From assembly GCA_945936135.1 (NCBI GenBank), contig CAMESG010000003.1, positions 116,143 to 180,142 on the forward strand: 64,000 bases of DNA. Reading direction: 5' to 3'. Position 1 is the stretch's first letter. Each line of letters begins with the position of its first letter. The notes beneath the pieces were generated by a model that saw only the letters and a list, made by a program, of their open reading frames with translations, ran no database searches and was not told the origin of the DNA. This document shows, piece by piece, positions 34,901-43,753 of the stretch. Both the position numbers and the translations under genes were made by a program. Source of the stretch: an uncultured Mollicutes bacterium. Lineage in GTDB: Bacteria > Bacillota_I > Bacilli_A > RFN20 > CAG-826.

Positions 34901-35665
34901 ATGAAATTAGCATCCTTCAACGTCAACGGCATCCGCGCCATCCTCCAGAAAGGGTTTGAAGAAACCTTCCATTCCCTTGACGCAGACATCATCTTCCTTC
35001 AAGAGACGAAATGGAGCGAAACATCGCACGATTCCTTTCCTTTTATGCCGGAAGGCTACCATGTTTATTGGACAGTTTCGAAACTTAGGAAAGGCTATTC
35101 CGGGGTAGTCGCCTTCGCCAAAAAGGAGCCGCTAAGCGTCCATTACGGCCTTTTGGATGGCAAATACGACGAAGAAGGGCGTGTGATCACCCTTGAATAT
35201 GAAAATTGCTATGTCGTCGGCGCCTATGTCCCCAATAGTGGAGATGGCCTCAAACGCCTGGATTTCCGTATGCAATACGAAAAAGACCTCTTGGAATACT
35301 TCAAAGTTCTAGAAACGAAGAAACCCATCATCTACACGGGCGATTTGAACGTTGCGCACAATGAAATCGACCTCAAAAATCCAAAATCCAACACCCAAAA
35401 CCCTGGTTTTACCAAAGAAGAACGCAACGCCTTCTCAACCTTGCTTTCACAAGGCTATGTAGATACTTTCCGTGAATTGCATCCGGCCGAAGTAAAATAC
35501 TCGTGGTGGAGTTATCGCTTCTTTGCCCGCCAAAAAGGGATCGGTTGGCGCATTGATTATTTTGTGACGTCTGCATCTTTGCTTCCAAAGGTTCGTGCAG
35601 CCGAAATCCACGATGAAATCTTAGGAAGTGACCATTGTCCCGTCACCTTAGACATTGATATCTAA
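34901..35665 (+). CDS. xth: Exonuclease III-type AP endonuclease
   Basis: A 254-residue enzyme of the ExoIII/APE1 family that cuts DNA at abasic sites and trims 3' ends in base excision repair. Motifs: SFNVNGIRA (residues 5-13), QETKW (about 35), YTGDLNVAHNEIDL (about 147-160, metal and phosphate contacts), WRIDYFV and SDHCPV at the C-terminus. The ATG at 34901 follows TGAGG with 5-7 nt spacing; an in-frame TTG 12 bp upstream is less likely. TAGAAT (34872-34877) is the probable -10. Confidence 0.96.
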   Translation: MKLASFNVNGIRAILQKGFEETFHSLDADIIFLQETKWSETSHDSFPFMPEGYHVYWTVSKLRKGYSGVVAFAKKEPLSVHYGLLDGKYDEEGRVITLEYENCYVVGAYVPNSGDGLKRLDFRMQYEKDLLEYFKVLETKKPIIYTGDLNVAHNEIDLKNPKSNTQNPGFTKEERNAFSTLLSQGYVDTFRELHPAEVKYSWWSYRFFARQKGIGWRIDYFVTSASLLPKVRAAEIHDEILGSDHCPVTLDIDI

Positions 35666-35684
35666 GCTATCGGACACTCAATGG

Positions 35685-35714
35685 AGGAAGGAAAAATCCT
35701 TCCTTTCTTTTTTT
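35685..35714 (+). terminator. Terminator after the exonuclease III gene
   Basis: AGGAAGGA (35685-35692), loop AAAA, TCCTTCCT (35697-35704), followed by TTCTTTTTTT. Confidence 0.88.
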
Positions 35715-35744
35715 CGTCTTCGAAGATAAGGTAAAATATCCGTT

Positions 35745-37172
35745 ATGGAAAACGGCAAATTTCTTCAAGCAAACATCAGCAAGATCGGAGATCGAATCTT
35801 GCAAAGAGGCAGACAAGTCTACGAAAACGACGCTGTCACTTTCCTTTCCTTTGAAGATGGCCACTGCGAGGCAGAAGTCCAAGGCACGGATCTTTACCAC
35901 GTCGAGATTGATTACAACGAACATTTTGTTATCACAAATTCCTCGTGTTCTTGCCCTTACGGACAAATGTATAACAACATATGCAAACACCGTGTCGCCA
36001 CGCTCATGAAAATGGATGAAGGCATATCATTTTATGATTACGCATCTAGCAAGCACCAGCCGAAAGAAGAGAATCCGGAAACCACTTTACCCCTAGACGC
36101 CTATGTAGAAGCTTTAAAATCAGAGCAAGGAATCATCTCGATTATCAACACTTTCCTCAAAGGCGGATTGCAACGAAAAACGATTGCAAACTTTGAACTT
36201 TTCGTGCAAATCGCGTTTAAAGCTTTCGAATACGGCAATGGAATCGCCTTCATCGAAGAAAGCGAAAAAGCCTTTAGTCAAAGCACGATGGTGCGTTTTC
36301 TTGAACACTTGCTCCACCTTCTTAAGTCGGAGGACCAAATAGAATTTTTCCGATGGATGATCCAAGACCGCACCCCGGAAGATCCCTACCGCCTTCTCGC
36401 CATTCGATTCATGCGAAAGCAATCGAGATTCATCGCCGGCGAAACCTTTGAAGCCGTCTATTCTTTCTTTAGCGATCAGGAATTAGCGATGCTTTTTGGC
36501 GGTGATACGTATCCGTCCACGGCGTTGGTTTCCTTCGCCACAAGGCACAGTTATCTAAAGACGCTTATCGAAATTCTCCGCCGAAATCTCTATACCGGAA
36601 GCGCGCCTTGCCTCGTTCCCCTTTGGGATTCGATCGATCAGTTAAAACCCGATGTCACTTTTTTCCAAAGACTATTAGGCAGCTTTCAATATCACGAACT
36701 TCCCGTTAAGGCCCTTTCCTATTTCACGAAATTCTCAAAAGAAGAGCAACGCGAGATCCTTCGTAGCATCCCCTCCTATCCTCCACAAGTCAATGCCAAC
36801 ACTTTGCGGCTAATTGCCGGCGAATCCTGCCCGCAAACGCAAACGGAATTCAATGGGTTATCCCTGCTGGCTTTACAAATCTGCAAGCCACAAATCGTAT
36901 CCTTGTGCGATCGAGCAAAGCTTAAGAAGTTCCTTCCGAAATATTTTGAACAAGCCATAAAAAAGATGAGGCAAACCGGTATGGCGAACGATGAGACTCT
37001 CCGCAATCTCTTTGCGACCATCAAAGCCTATCTCGATTTCCCAGAAGTCGTTCAAATCCTAAAGAATCCAACCTTGGACGATCTGTCGCTTGAAGGTTCG
37101 TCCTTATCGCGAATCGCCTATCTTTCTTTGATTCAAGACATGCCCGCTTTCGCCGGCTTGAGGAGGTATTGA
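35745..37172 (+). CDS. SWIM zinc-finger protein paired with a SNF2 helicase
   Basis: A 475-residue protein with a SWIM zinc finger at about residues 63-82 (C-x-C ... C-x-H, CSCPYGQMYNNICKH), a motif that binds DNA or proteins. The rest is helical with no recognised domain. In many bacteria a SWIM domain is found at the N-terminus of SNF2 helicases; here it is on a separate polypeptide, and the helicase gene follows with one base between TGA and ATG. The two products very likely act as one complex. TAAAAT (35732-35737) ends 7 nt before ATG; an AAGG 13 nt upstream is too far to be a good ribosome site. Confidence 0.85.
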   Translation: MENGKFLQANISKIGDRILQRGRQVYENDAVTFLSFEDGHCEAEVQGTDLYHVEIDYNEHFVITNSSCSCPYGQMYNNICKHRVATLMKMDEGISFYDYASSKHQPKEENPETTLPLDAYVEALKSEQGIISIINTFLKGGLQRKTIANFELFVQIAFKAFEYGNGIAFIEESEKAFSQSTMVRFLEHLLHLLKSEDQIEFFRWMIQDRTPEDPYRLLAIRFMRKQSRFIAGETFEAVYSFFSDQELAMLFGGDTYPSTALVSFATRHSYLKTLIEILRRNLYTGSAPCLVPLWDSIDQLKPDVTFFQRLLGSFQYHELPVKALSYFTKFSKEEQREILRSIPSYPPQVNANTLRLIAGESCPQTQTEFNGLSLLALQICKPQIVSLCDRAKLKKFLPKYFEQAIKKMRQTGMANDETLRNLFATIKAYLDFPEVVQILKNPTLDDLSLEGSSLSRIAYLSLIQDMPAFAGLRRY

Positions 37173-37173
37173 T

Positions 37174-40100
37174 ATGTTAACGTCCTTGATCCCGGAAGAA
37201 ATGAGACTCGACTTTCAAAAGCAAGTCCATGGCGACGCGGTTCTTTCTGCCTATCTAGAACAGCTCCAAAAGGGAGAAATCAAAATTCTCTTTTCCATCA
37301 TCGCCGGTCAAATCATCCGTTACGAAGCCTTTAAAGAAGGCGAGAAACCTTTTTACGCCTGTGTGGAGGTGGGACCTTCCTACCCGACGGGCTACCGTAT
37401 CCGATCCTTTCAAAAAGAGTCGGCATTTGCCTTGCTTTGTTTCCTCATCGAAGACGAAGAAAACGCCACCGAGGAAGCATTGGCAGAACGTTATGGTTCA
37501 GATTATTACTCCCTTAGCAATTTGAGAAAGCTTAAGGGAAAAGACCTTAAAAAGTATTTAAATGCGAAGAGCGCCCTTGCTTGTTTGGTGCAAAAACTGA
37601 AGGATCAGCAACGGGCGGAAATTGTTTCGCCGAAACCCGCCATTACGATTGCGCCAAAACTTGAAATCGCCCTCCAAGAAGAGGATGGATACTTCCACCT
37701 TTTCTTGACGGCCATCGGTAGAAAGCGTCATCCCATCAACAAATTGAGTCTCTTCTTGAATAAAGTACGCGAAAACAGCCTCGTAGCCGATGGAGGAGGC
37801 AACTATCTCCGCTTTGGCGTATCCAGCTGGTCCCGAAGAGATCAAGCCCTTATCTTTTTCCTTTCGGACCTCCAAGATAAAACTTCAGCGTCCTATCGTT
37901 ACGTCGATCCTTTGGATCTGACCAATAAAAGCCTTTTCCAACTCCTTGAAATCATCGCCGGAGAAAACGTCACCTTTAATGAGCAACCTTATCAAGTCGC
38001 GGAAGATATCAAAGAGATCAACGTATCGATCAACGAAAATGGGAGCATCTCCCAAGATGGGCAATTCGGGCGCGAGATTGCAACCGAGGGTCTATTCACG
38101 GCGACCGTTTCTCAAAAAGCGAGACAAATTCTTCGCTTTCATTACCGAAACGGGCAAGAAAAGGCACTCGCCGATTTCATTGCCGAGAACCCAGACATTC
38201 CCTTCGATTTACTGCAAGAAGAAATCAGTGCCGAAGTGCTCCCTGTGTTAAATAAAGACGTTGCTGTATCCGGCGAATTCCGCAAAAAAGCGCAGGCATA
38301 TCGCAGCGATATCGCCTACTACTTAAGTTACGAAAGCGAAGAAGATACGCCACATTTGCACGCTGAAACGAAATTTTTGATGCGCGGAATCGAAGTGACG
38401 AAAGAAGATTATTTGCTTTCTGCTAACCCTCATTACGATGAATTTATCCAAGAGCTTGGACGCCTGGGATTAATGGAAAATGGGGAAATCACGGACGATC
38501 AACAAATTGGGACAATTCTCGAAAGCGATTTTTCCAATCTGAGTTCTTGCTGTTCCCTCTATCTAAGCGACAACATCTCGCCGACCTCCGTCAAGCACTC
38601 AACCAACATTTCACTCCGTACCGTCAGCGGCCTAGATTGGTTCAGCGTTTCCTTTGAAAGCGACACCTTAACCACGGACGAAGTCAACACCATTCTCAAG
38701 GCTTATCGAAAGAAGAGAAAATACGTTCGAGTTGGTTCATCCTTCTTTGCAACGGATGATCAAGCCTTGGCCCAAGCCGTAAAAGATTTCGCACCCGAAG
38801 ACGAAAAGGAAATCAACAATTACCAGTTGCCGCTTTATCAAGCTTTAAAGTTGCAGACCGGAACGACCCTTCGCGTCTCCATCGATCAACAGCTACAATC
38901 CCTTTTCCAAAGCCTTTTGAACTATCGTTCCACCGATCTCAAGTGCAGCGCGAGTCTCAAAAAAGCCCTCCGCCCTTATCAAAAGGATGGGGTCAAATGG
39001 CTTTTGAACCTGGCCTCCCATTCCCTTGGAGGCATCCTCGCGGACGACATGGGTTTAGGCAAAACCTTGGAAGTCATCGCCTATCTTAACGCCTCCTCGA
39101 AGGATCTCCCTTCTTTGATCGTCGCGCCGAAATCCCTTATCTATAACTGGGCAAGCGAATTCGCCAAATGGGATCCTTCTCAGCACACCTCCATTGTCGT
39201 CGGCGACAAGAGCGAACGAAAGAATCGAATCCAGAAAATGAAGAAAGGGATCGAAGGCGTCTACATCGTTTCCTATGATTCTTTACGAAACGACGAGGCC
39301 CTTTATCGCGACATCCCCTTTCAAAACGTGATTTTGGATGAAGCGCAAGCGATTGCGAATGCCGCCGCCTTAAAATCGAAGGCAGTCAAAACATTGAACG
39401 CCAAGCAGCGTTTCGTTCTAACCGGCACGCCGATCCAAAACTCTTTCATGGATCTTTGGTCGATCATGGATTTCTTGTTACCAGGGTATCTAGAAGGTTA
39501 TAAGGCATTCCATATGGTTTACGGCAACTACAGCGACAACCTCGAAGCGGAGATCCACGCGCTTGAAGTCAGGGTGGCCCCCTTCTTACTTAGAAGGACA
39601 AAAGAGGAAGTCCTCAAAGACTTGCCGCCCAAGAGCGAAGAAACCGTTTTTATCGATTTAGAGACAGAAGAATCAAGGCTCTATAAAGCTTATGAAAAGA
39701 ACGTCCAACTCACGCTTTTGAACACGCAGCAAGATCAGAAAAACCGCATCGCCATTCTCGCGGAATTGACTCGTTTGCGCGAACTTTGCGTCGATCCTTC
39801 TATCTTTGTCAGCAATTTCGATGGCACTTCTTCCAAGCTGACGCGTTGCCTTGAAATGATTCAAGAAGCCGTTGCCGGCGGGCATAAAATCCTGGTGTTC
39901 TCTAGCTTTGTCACGGTCTTGAAGCATCTTCAATCCATTCTAGATCAAGCTAGCATCACCTCTTCTTTGATCTATGGCGACACCCCGGCGAAGGAGCGCG
40001 TTGAGCTCGCCAATGAATTCAACACCTCCGCGGATTGCAAGGTCATGCTCGTATCCTTGAAAGCAGGCGGAACGGGTTTAAATCTCATCGGTGCGGACAT

Positions 40101-40341
40101 CGTGATCCACCTCGATCCTTGGTGGAACGTGGCCGCGGAAAATCAGGCGAGCGATCGCGCCCACCGCATTGGGCAAACGCGTCCGGTATCCATCTATAAG
40201 TTCGTCGCTCACGATACCATCGAAGAAAAGATCTTGAGCCTTCAAGAGCTCAAAAAAGGTCTCTCCAACATTGTTCGCGTCGCGGATTCGTCCGGAAATT
40301 CTTTGACGGAAGAAGATATCCGTTTCCTCTTGCTCTCCTAA
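37174..40341 (+). CDS. SNF2/RapA-family DNA translocase
   Basis: A 1055-residue ATP-dependent DNA (or RNA polymerase) remodelling protein. The N-terminal 590 residues match the layout of the region often found before bacterial SNF2 cores. The core begins near residue 595 with RPYQKDGVKWLL; motif I is DDMGLGKT (about 624), motif II DEAQ (about 724), motif III LTGTPIQN, and the C-terminal helicase half ends with DRAHRIGQTRPV (about 990). GAGGAGG gives a strong ribosome site within the end of the SWIM gene. Role may be transcription recycling or DNA repair; nothing in the window decides. Confidence 0.93.
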   Translation: MLTSLIPEEMRLDFQKQVHGDAVLSAYLEQLQKGEIKILFSIIAGQIIRYEAFKEGEKPFYACVEVGPSYPTGYRIRSFQKESAFALLCFLIEDEENATEEALAERYGSDYYSLSNLRKLKGKDLKKYLNAKSALACLVQKLKDQQRAEIVSPKPAITIAPKLEIALQEEDGYFHLFLTAIGRKRHPINKLSLFLNKVRENSLVADGGGNYLRFGVSSWSRRDQALIFFLSDLQDKTSASYRYVDPLDLTNKSLFQLLEIIAGENVTFNEQPYQVAEDIKEINVSINENGSISQDGQFGREIATEGLFTATVSQKARQILRFHYRNGQEKALADFIAENPDIPFDLLQEEISAEVLPVLNKDVAVSGEFRKKAQAYRSDIAYYLSYESEEDTPHLHAETKFLMRGIEVTKEDYLLSANPHYDEFIQELGRLGLMENGEITDDQQIGTILESDFSNLSSCCSLYLSDNISPTSVKHSTNISLRTVSGLDWFSVSFESDTLTTDEVNTILKAYRKKRKYVRVGSSFFATDDQALAQAVKDFAPEDEKEINNYQLPLYQALKLQTGTTLRVSIDQQLQSLFQSLLNYRSTDLKCSASLKKALRPYQKDGVKWLLNLASHSLGGILADDMGLGKTLEVIAYLNASSKDLPSLIVAPKSLIYNWASEFAKWDPSQHTSIVVGDKSERKNRIQKMKKGIEGVYIVSYDSLRNDEALYRDIPFQNVILDEAQAIANAAALKSKAVKTLNAKQRFVLTGTPIQNSFMDLWSIMDFLLPGYLEGYKAFHMVYGNYSDNLEAEIHALEVRVAPFLLRRTKEEVLKDLPPKSEETVFIDLETEESRLYKAYEKNVQLTLLNTQQDQKNRIAILAELTRLRELCVDPSIFVSNFDGTSSKLTRCLEMIQEAVAGGHKILVFSSFVTVLKHLQSILDQASITSSLIYGDTPAKERVELANEFNTSADCKVMLVSLKAGGTGLNLIGADIVIHLDPWWNVAAENQASDRAHRIGQTRPVSIYKFVAHDTIEEKILSLQELKKGLSNIVRVADSSGNSLTEEDIRFLLLS

Positions 40342-40366
40342 ACCACAATAGAAAATCGATAGCTTT

Positions 40367-40957
40367 ATGATGATTGATATGCCAACCATGCTCGTAACAA
40401 GCGCATCCATGGCCGTAGACGCCATGACGGTCAATGCCACGAACGGTCTAGAAGAAAAAGACATTCGCGTCCCCAAGATGCTTTTGATCTCTTTCTTGTT
40501 CGGGCTTTTCCAATTGGGCATGCCCGTCATCGCCTATTTCATCGGTCATAGCTTTCAAAGCTACGTCGAACCCTATATTCCTTGGATCGGCTTCGGTTTG
40601 CTTTCTTTCCTTGGTTTAAAATCCCTCTTCGATTGGATCAAGGAATTCCGCGCTCGGAAAAAGGGAGGACAGGAAACGCAAGAAGAAAAGAAAATCGGCG
40701 TCGGAAAAATGTTTGTCGAAGCCATCGCGACCTCGATCGACGCTCTTTGCATTGGCTTTGCTTATCTCTATCTCCCGATTGGGGATGCGATGCTATTCTT
40801 TGGGATTATTGGGATCGTGACGTTCGTCTTTAGTTTCTTGAGCATCTTCTTTTCCAAATACTTGGCGCGTTTCCTCCAATCCTGGGCAGGCCTTATCGCT
40901 AGCATCGTCTTCTTTGCCGTCGGTTTGAAGATCCTTCTCGAAGGACTTTTGGGCTAA
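40367..40957 (+). CDS. mntP: MntP-type manganese efflux protein
   Basis: A 196-residue, six-helix membrane protein of the MntP (DUF204) family that exports Mn2+. The two inverted halves carry SMAVDAMTVNA (about residues 14-24) and ATSIDALCIGFAYL (about 119-132), each with the membrane Asp expected to bind metal. Three ATG codons are possible (40367, 40370, 40379); TATGAT (40366-40371) lies 7 nt before the third, which would give a leaderless start, and no ribosome site is present. The last 165 bp overlap, antisense, the end of the folT gene. No yybP-ykoY manganese riboswitch was seen. Confidence 0.9.
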   Translation: MMIDMPTMLVTSASMAVDAMTVNATNGLEEKDIRVPKMLLISFLFGLFQLGMPVIAYFIGHSFQSYVEPYIPWIGFGLLSFLGLKSLFDWIKEFRARKKGGQETQEEKKIGVGKMFVEAIATSIDALCIGFAYLYLPIGDAMLFFGIIGIVTFVFSFLSIFFSKYLARFLQSWAGLIASIVFFAVGLKILLEGLLG

Positions 40958-41515
40958 GGCAAGTTTTTGAAGTAAAGGATCCCCTTGCGATTTTCGAATT
41001 GCCCGAATGAGGGGAATGCTTAAGAAGGCAACGAGCGCACAGGAAACAACGCTAGAGACCATGCGCACGCCTAAGATAGCCCACGTCACCGCCGGATCGT
41101 AACCGATAATCAAGGCATCAAGCCATTCTGTTCCCGCGTTCGCCAAAGTGACAATGGCGCCCGCCAAAATGCTCGCCAACGAATAGAAGAGAATATTCTC
41201 GTCCAAGTGTTTTCCTTTTTTACGAAAAGGCAAGTCAATAAGACCAAGGGTCAAAGCGCGAAACGAAGGCGACCAAAGCCATAACGGAGTCGTCGGACCG
41301 ATGCCGTACGATGAGGTCAACTGAATGATTGTTTCCCCCAAGATTGCAACGATCAACCCATCGCCTAAACCGAAATAGCAAGTCGCAAAAACCGTGGCAA
41401 GCCCAGAAAAAGCAATGCGAATCGGGCCTGCTTTGATCGTTAATTTGGCAAGCACAACGAAAATGCCGATCAGCATTCCGTCCATGCACATCCTTTTGAT
41501 TTTCGAATTTCCCAT
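40793..41515 (-). CDS. folT: ECF transporter folate S component
   Basis: A 240-residue substrate-binding membrane subunit of an energy-coupling factor transporter. About five or six helices lie between residues 12 and 180; the N-terminal part (DGMLIGIFVVLAKLTIKAGP) is typical of S components. The folate assignment comes from the tetrahydrofolate riboswitch in its leader. The shared EcfA-EcfA'-EcfT module is not in the window. The last 60 residues form a charged, low-complexity tail antisense to mntP and may be run-through sequence rather than a conserved part. ATG 41515 lies 10 nt after AAGGAG; a TTG six bases upstream is less likely. Confidence 0.85.
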   Translation of the reverse strand: MGNSKIKRMCMDGMLIGIFVVLAKLTIKAGPIRIAFSGLATVFATCYFGLGDGLIVAILGETIIQLTSSYGIGPTTPLWLWSPSFRALTLGLIDLPFRKKGKHLDENILFYSLASILAGAIVTLANAGTEWLDALIIGYDPAVTWAILGVRMVSSVVSCALVAFLSIPLIRAIRKSQGDPLLQKLALAQKSFEKDLQTDGKEDDASDKACPGLEETRQVFGKEDAQETKDERHDPNNPKE

Positions 41516-41525
41516 AAACAAATGA

Positions 41526-41546
41526 CTCCTTGTTCTGGGAGGTTCC
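41526..41546 (-). promoter_or_regulatory. Expression platform of the folT riboswitch (ribosome-site sequestration)
   Basis: The minus-strand leader contains ACCTCCC (41543-41537) just before AAGGAG (41531-41526). CTCC of the former can pair with GGAG of the latter and hide the ribosome site. The same ACCTCCC is a 7-nt perfect complement of GGGAGGT inside the aptamer (41639-41633), so aptamer unfolding would free the ribosome site. This predicts translational repression by folate. Confidence 0.6.
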
Positions 41547-41576
41547 TACAACAAAATAAAATTGGATTTCTTTGTT

Positions 41577-41675
41577 CCAAGCGGCTGCGACGGGGTACCG
41601 CGGAAAGATCGACTTTCCTTCGTCCTTGGGCGACCTCCCATCCCAAGGCACTTGACGCACCACGCCTACTCTTGG
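41577..41675 (-). promoter_or_regulatory. Tetrahydrofolate (THF) riboswitch aptamer upstream of folT
   Basis: The minus-strand leader matches the THF riboswitch consensus I recall from folT leaders. In order it has: P1 CCAAG (41675-41671), AGAGTAG, GCGTCAAGTG, GGGATGGG, GTCGCC, ACGAAGG, CCGCGG, GCAGCCG, and the closing CTTGG (41581-41577). A separate hairpin GCTTCG/CGAAGC lies upstream, behind TATGAT. The element controls an ECF S component, the standard target of this class. Confidence 0.88.
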
Positions 41676-41744
41676 CGGTAGAGCTTCGTATTCGAAGCCC
41701 CTATATCATAAGACAAGAAAGAAAGAAAGAAAACGAAACGAGGA

Positions 41745-42275
41745 CTATTGCTCGTTCGAGGGCTCTTCTCCTTTCACCGTTTCTTCAACAGGCTGATCTT
41801 TCTTTACTTCTTCGCGCTTTTCTTCTTCGATGGCTTCTAGAAGCATCGGCACAGGATGCTTGTAATGGTAGAACCCTTGGAAGGCGTAGATGACACCGTA
41901 ATAAAGCAAGGCGATGCCGATCGCAAAACGGAAATACACCAACCCTTCCTCGGTTTGAAGCCACCCAGAAATGAAGGCGATGAGGTCAAAGACGAAGACC
42001 GCCAAGGCCATCGGGAAAACCATGATCTTGTCAAGAAGGCATTGCTTTGCCCTGCGCTTTTTCGAGACCAAGGTCCAAACAAAATCGATCATGAGCCAAA
42101 GGCTGCCAACAAAGGTGAGGATCGAGAAAACCCAACGCTTCCAATCGGCGACGCTGATGACGTCCGCCACAAACAAGGAACCAAGGACCAGGAACAAAAC
42201 GCTAAACGCGAGAAGTTCCCCCGAGTACATCAACTTAACTTTCTTTTCCGGATCCATTTTGGTTTTCGCTTTCAT
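41745..42275 (-). CDS. Four-helix membrane protein next to glycosyltransferases
   Basis: A 176-residue protein with about four transmembrane helices (residues about 17-40, 48-70, 85-108, 118-140) and a charged C-terminal tail rich in Glu and Lys. No family recognised. The ATG at 42275 follows AAAGGAA; the gene overlaps the end of the upstream glycosyltransferase by 41 bp, so it is probably an accessory subunit of that enzyme. Inference only. Confidence 0.6.
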   Translation of the reverse strand: MKAKTKMDPEKKVKLMYSGELLAFSVLFLVLGSLFVADVISVADWKRWVFSILTFVGSLWLMIDFVWTLVSKKRRAKQCLLDKIMVFPMALAVFVFDLIAFISGWLQTEEGLVYFRFAIGIALLYYGVIYAFQGFYHYKHPVPMLLEAIEEEKREEVKKDQPVEETVKGEEPSNEQ

Positions 42276-43680
42276 GCTTTGTTCCTTTCGCCGCTTCTTC
42301 GGCAGCAAGTTCGCTCCCCTTTTTTACGAAATGGTGATCAATGTGTTTCCAAAGTGGATTGATGAAGATCGACAAAGCCGAAAACACGGGATCCATAACG
42401 TTATAAAACGGGAAGAGGAAAATGAAGAGAACCGTCTTCCAAAAGGGGAGCAAAAAATGTTTCCATTCGCGAATGATGACGACGAGGTTAATCGCGAAGC
42501 CCGAAAGATAGGCGCCTGCGAATAAGGTGATCGCGTAATTGGCGAAACTCCACCAATTGAAATACCCCGAATCCCCAACAGCGAGGAATAGGATGATGGA
42601 ACACAATTGGTAAAGGAATCCAATCCAGAAAAAGACAAAACTCAACGGGAAGGTCTGCCAGAACATGTCGTACTTGCTCCACGTCGGCTTTTTGCAAAAC
42701 GACTTGAAGAGTTTCCAACCATACATTTTAAAAGCCAAAAGGCCGCCTCTTGCCCAGCGAACCCTCTGGTTCCAAACCAAGCGCATGGTCGTCGGCTGCT
42801 CTTCATAAAAGACCGCTTCTTCACAATACCCCGTCTTATAGCCTCGTGCCGTTAAATCCATGAGGGTTTCCATGTCCTCCGTAAGCGAAGTCCACTTCCA
42901 CCCGCCTTCCGCTAATACATAGTTCCTTAACGTGGTCGAGGGGCCATACATTTCTTGCGAGATATTGAGCATAGAACGGGCGCGAAGTCCATTGACCGAA
43001 TGTCCGAAGGCCTGTACGCCGCACATGGCGCTAATCCAATTTTCCGAGAGGTTCTTGCTATTGCGGTAGGCAACGCATTCATCCGCGCCACTCGCTTGAA
43101 GGCAGTTGTTAATTTTTGTCAGGTAATCCGGCGCCGGAACGTTATCCGCATCCAACGTGGTATAGGCATAAAAGTCGTTCAGAATATCAATGTCCTTTGA
43201 CATCTCTTGGACAAGATAATGAAGGCCGAATCCTTTCGAGCGCTCTTTCGGGTTGTTGTGATAATAAACATGAGCGCCCTTTTCTTCCGCGATCTGCCCG
43301 GTCTTATCCGTGCAGTTATCCGCGACCACGAAAATCTCGATCAATTCTTGAGGATAGTCCATCGCCCGAATGTCATCGATCAAATTGCCGATAACCAATT
43401 CCTCATTCCAAGCGGTAATGATGAAAGCGTAGCGCTTATCTTTTGGCGCTTCTGGATAATGACGGGCATGGCCAAAGACACCCAAAACGAAATACAAGAA
43501 ACGATATGCCGTAAAAATACCAAGCAAAGCGAGAATGCCGGAGAAAACCGCTTGCAAGTAGCCTTGAACAGGAACGGGTTCTCCCTTGCCGAGGGCATCC
43601 ATAATAATGTCGATGCCGAAAAAGCCATAGATCCATTGAAGAGTCGCATCCCAGAACGTATTCGTAAAATTCGCAAGCAT
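42235..43680 (-). CDS. Processive family 2 membrane glycosyltransferase (intact copy)
   Basis: A 481-residue GT2 enzyme of the cellulose/hyaluronan-synthase-like type, probably making an extracellular or membrane-linked polysaccharide. Two N-terminal helices (about 45-70) precede the catalytic domain: VADNCTD (about 117), TLDADNVP (about 174), SLTEDMETL (about 264) and the processivity motif QRVRW (about 307-311). Three or four C-terminal helices form the channel. It closely resembles the neighbouring gene at 43754-45189, showing tandem duplication. A consensus promoter (TTGTTC, 17 bp, TATAAT) ends 14 nt before ATG and no ribosome site is visible. Confidence 0.92.
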   Translation of the reverse strand: MLANFTNTFWDATLQWIYGFFGIDIIMDALGKGEPVPVQGYLQAVFSGILALLGIFTAYRFLYFVLGVFGHARHYPEAPKDKRYAFIITAWNEELVIGNLIDDIRAMDYPQELIEIFVVADNCTDKTGQIAEEKGAHVYYHNNPKERSKGFGLHYLVQEMSKDIDILNDFYAYTTLDADNVPAPDYLTKINNCLQASGADECVAYRNSKNLSENWISAMCGVQAFGHSVNGLRARSMLNISQEMYGPSTTLRNYVLAEGGWKWTSLTEDMETLMDLTARGYKTGYCEEAVFYEEQPTTMRLVWNQRVRWARGGLLAFKMYGWKLFKSFCKKPTWSKYDMFWQTFPLSFVFFWIGFLYQLCSIILFLAVGDSGYFNWWSFANYAITLFAGAYLSGFAINLVVIIREWKHFLLPFWKTVLFIFLFPFYNVMDPVFSALSIFINPLWKHIDHHFVKKGSELAAEEAAKGTKHESENQNGSGKES

Positions 43681-43694
43681 AAGAAAGCGGGCAT

Positions 43695-43723
43695 ATTATA
43701 ATCACCAGTGCCCCTTAGAACAA
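43695..43723 (-). promoter_or_regulatory. Promoter of the intact glycosyltransferase
   Basis: TTGTTC (43718-43723), 17-bp spacer, TATAAT (43695-43700), 14 nt before the ATG. Confidence 0.7.
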
Positions 43724-43753
43724 CCAAAGGGATAAAATCCCTTTTGAATCGAA

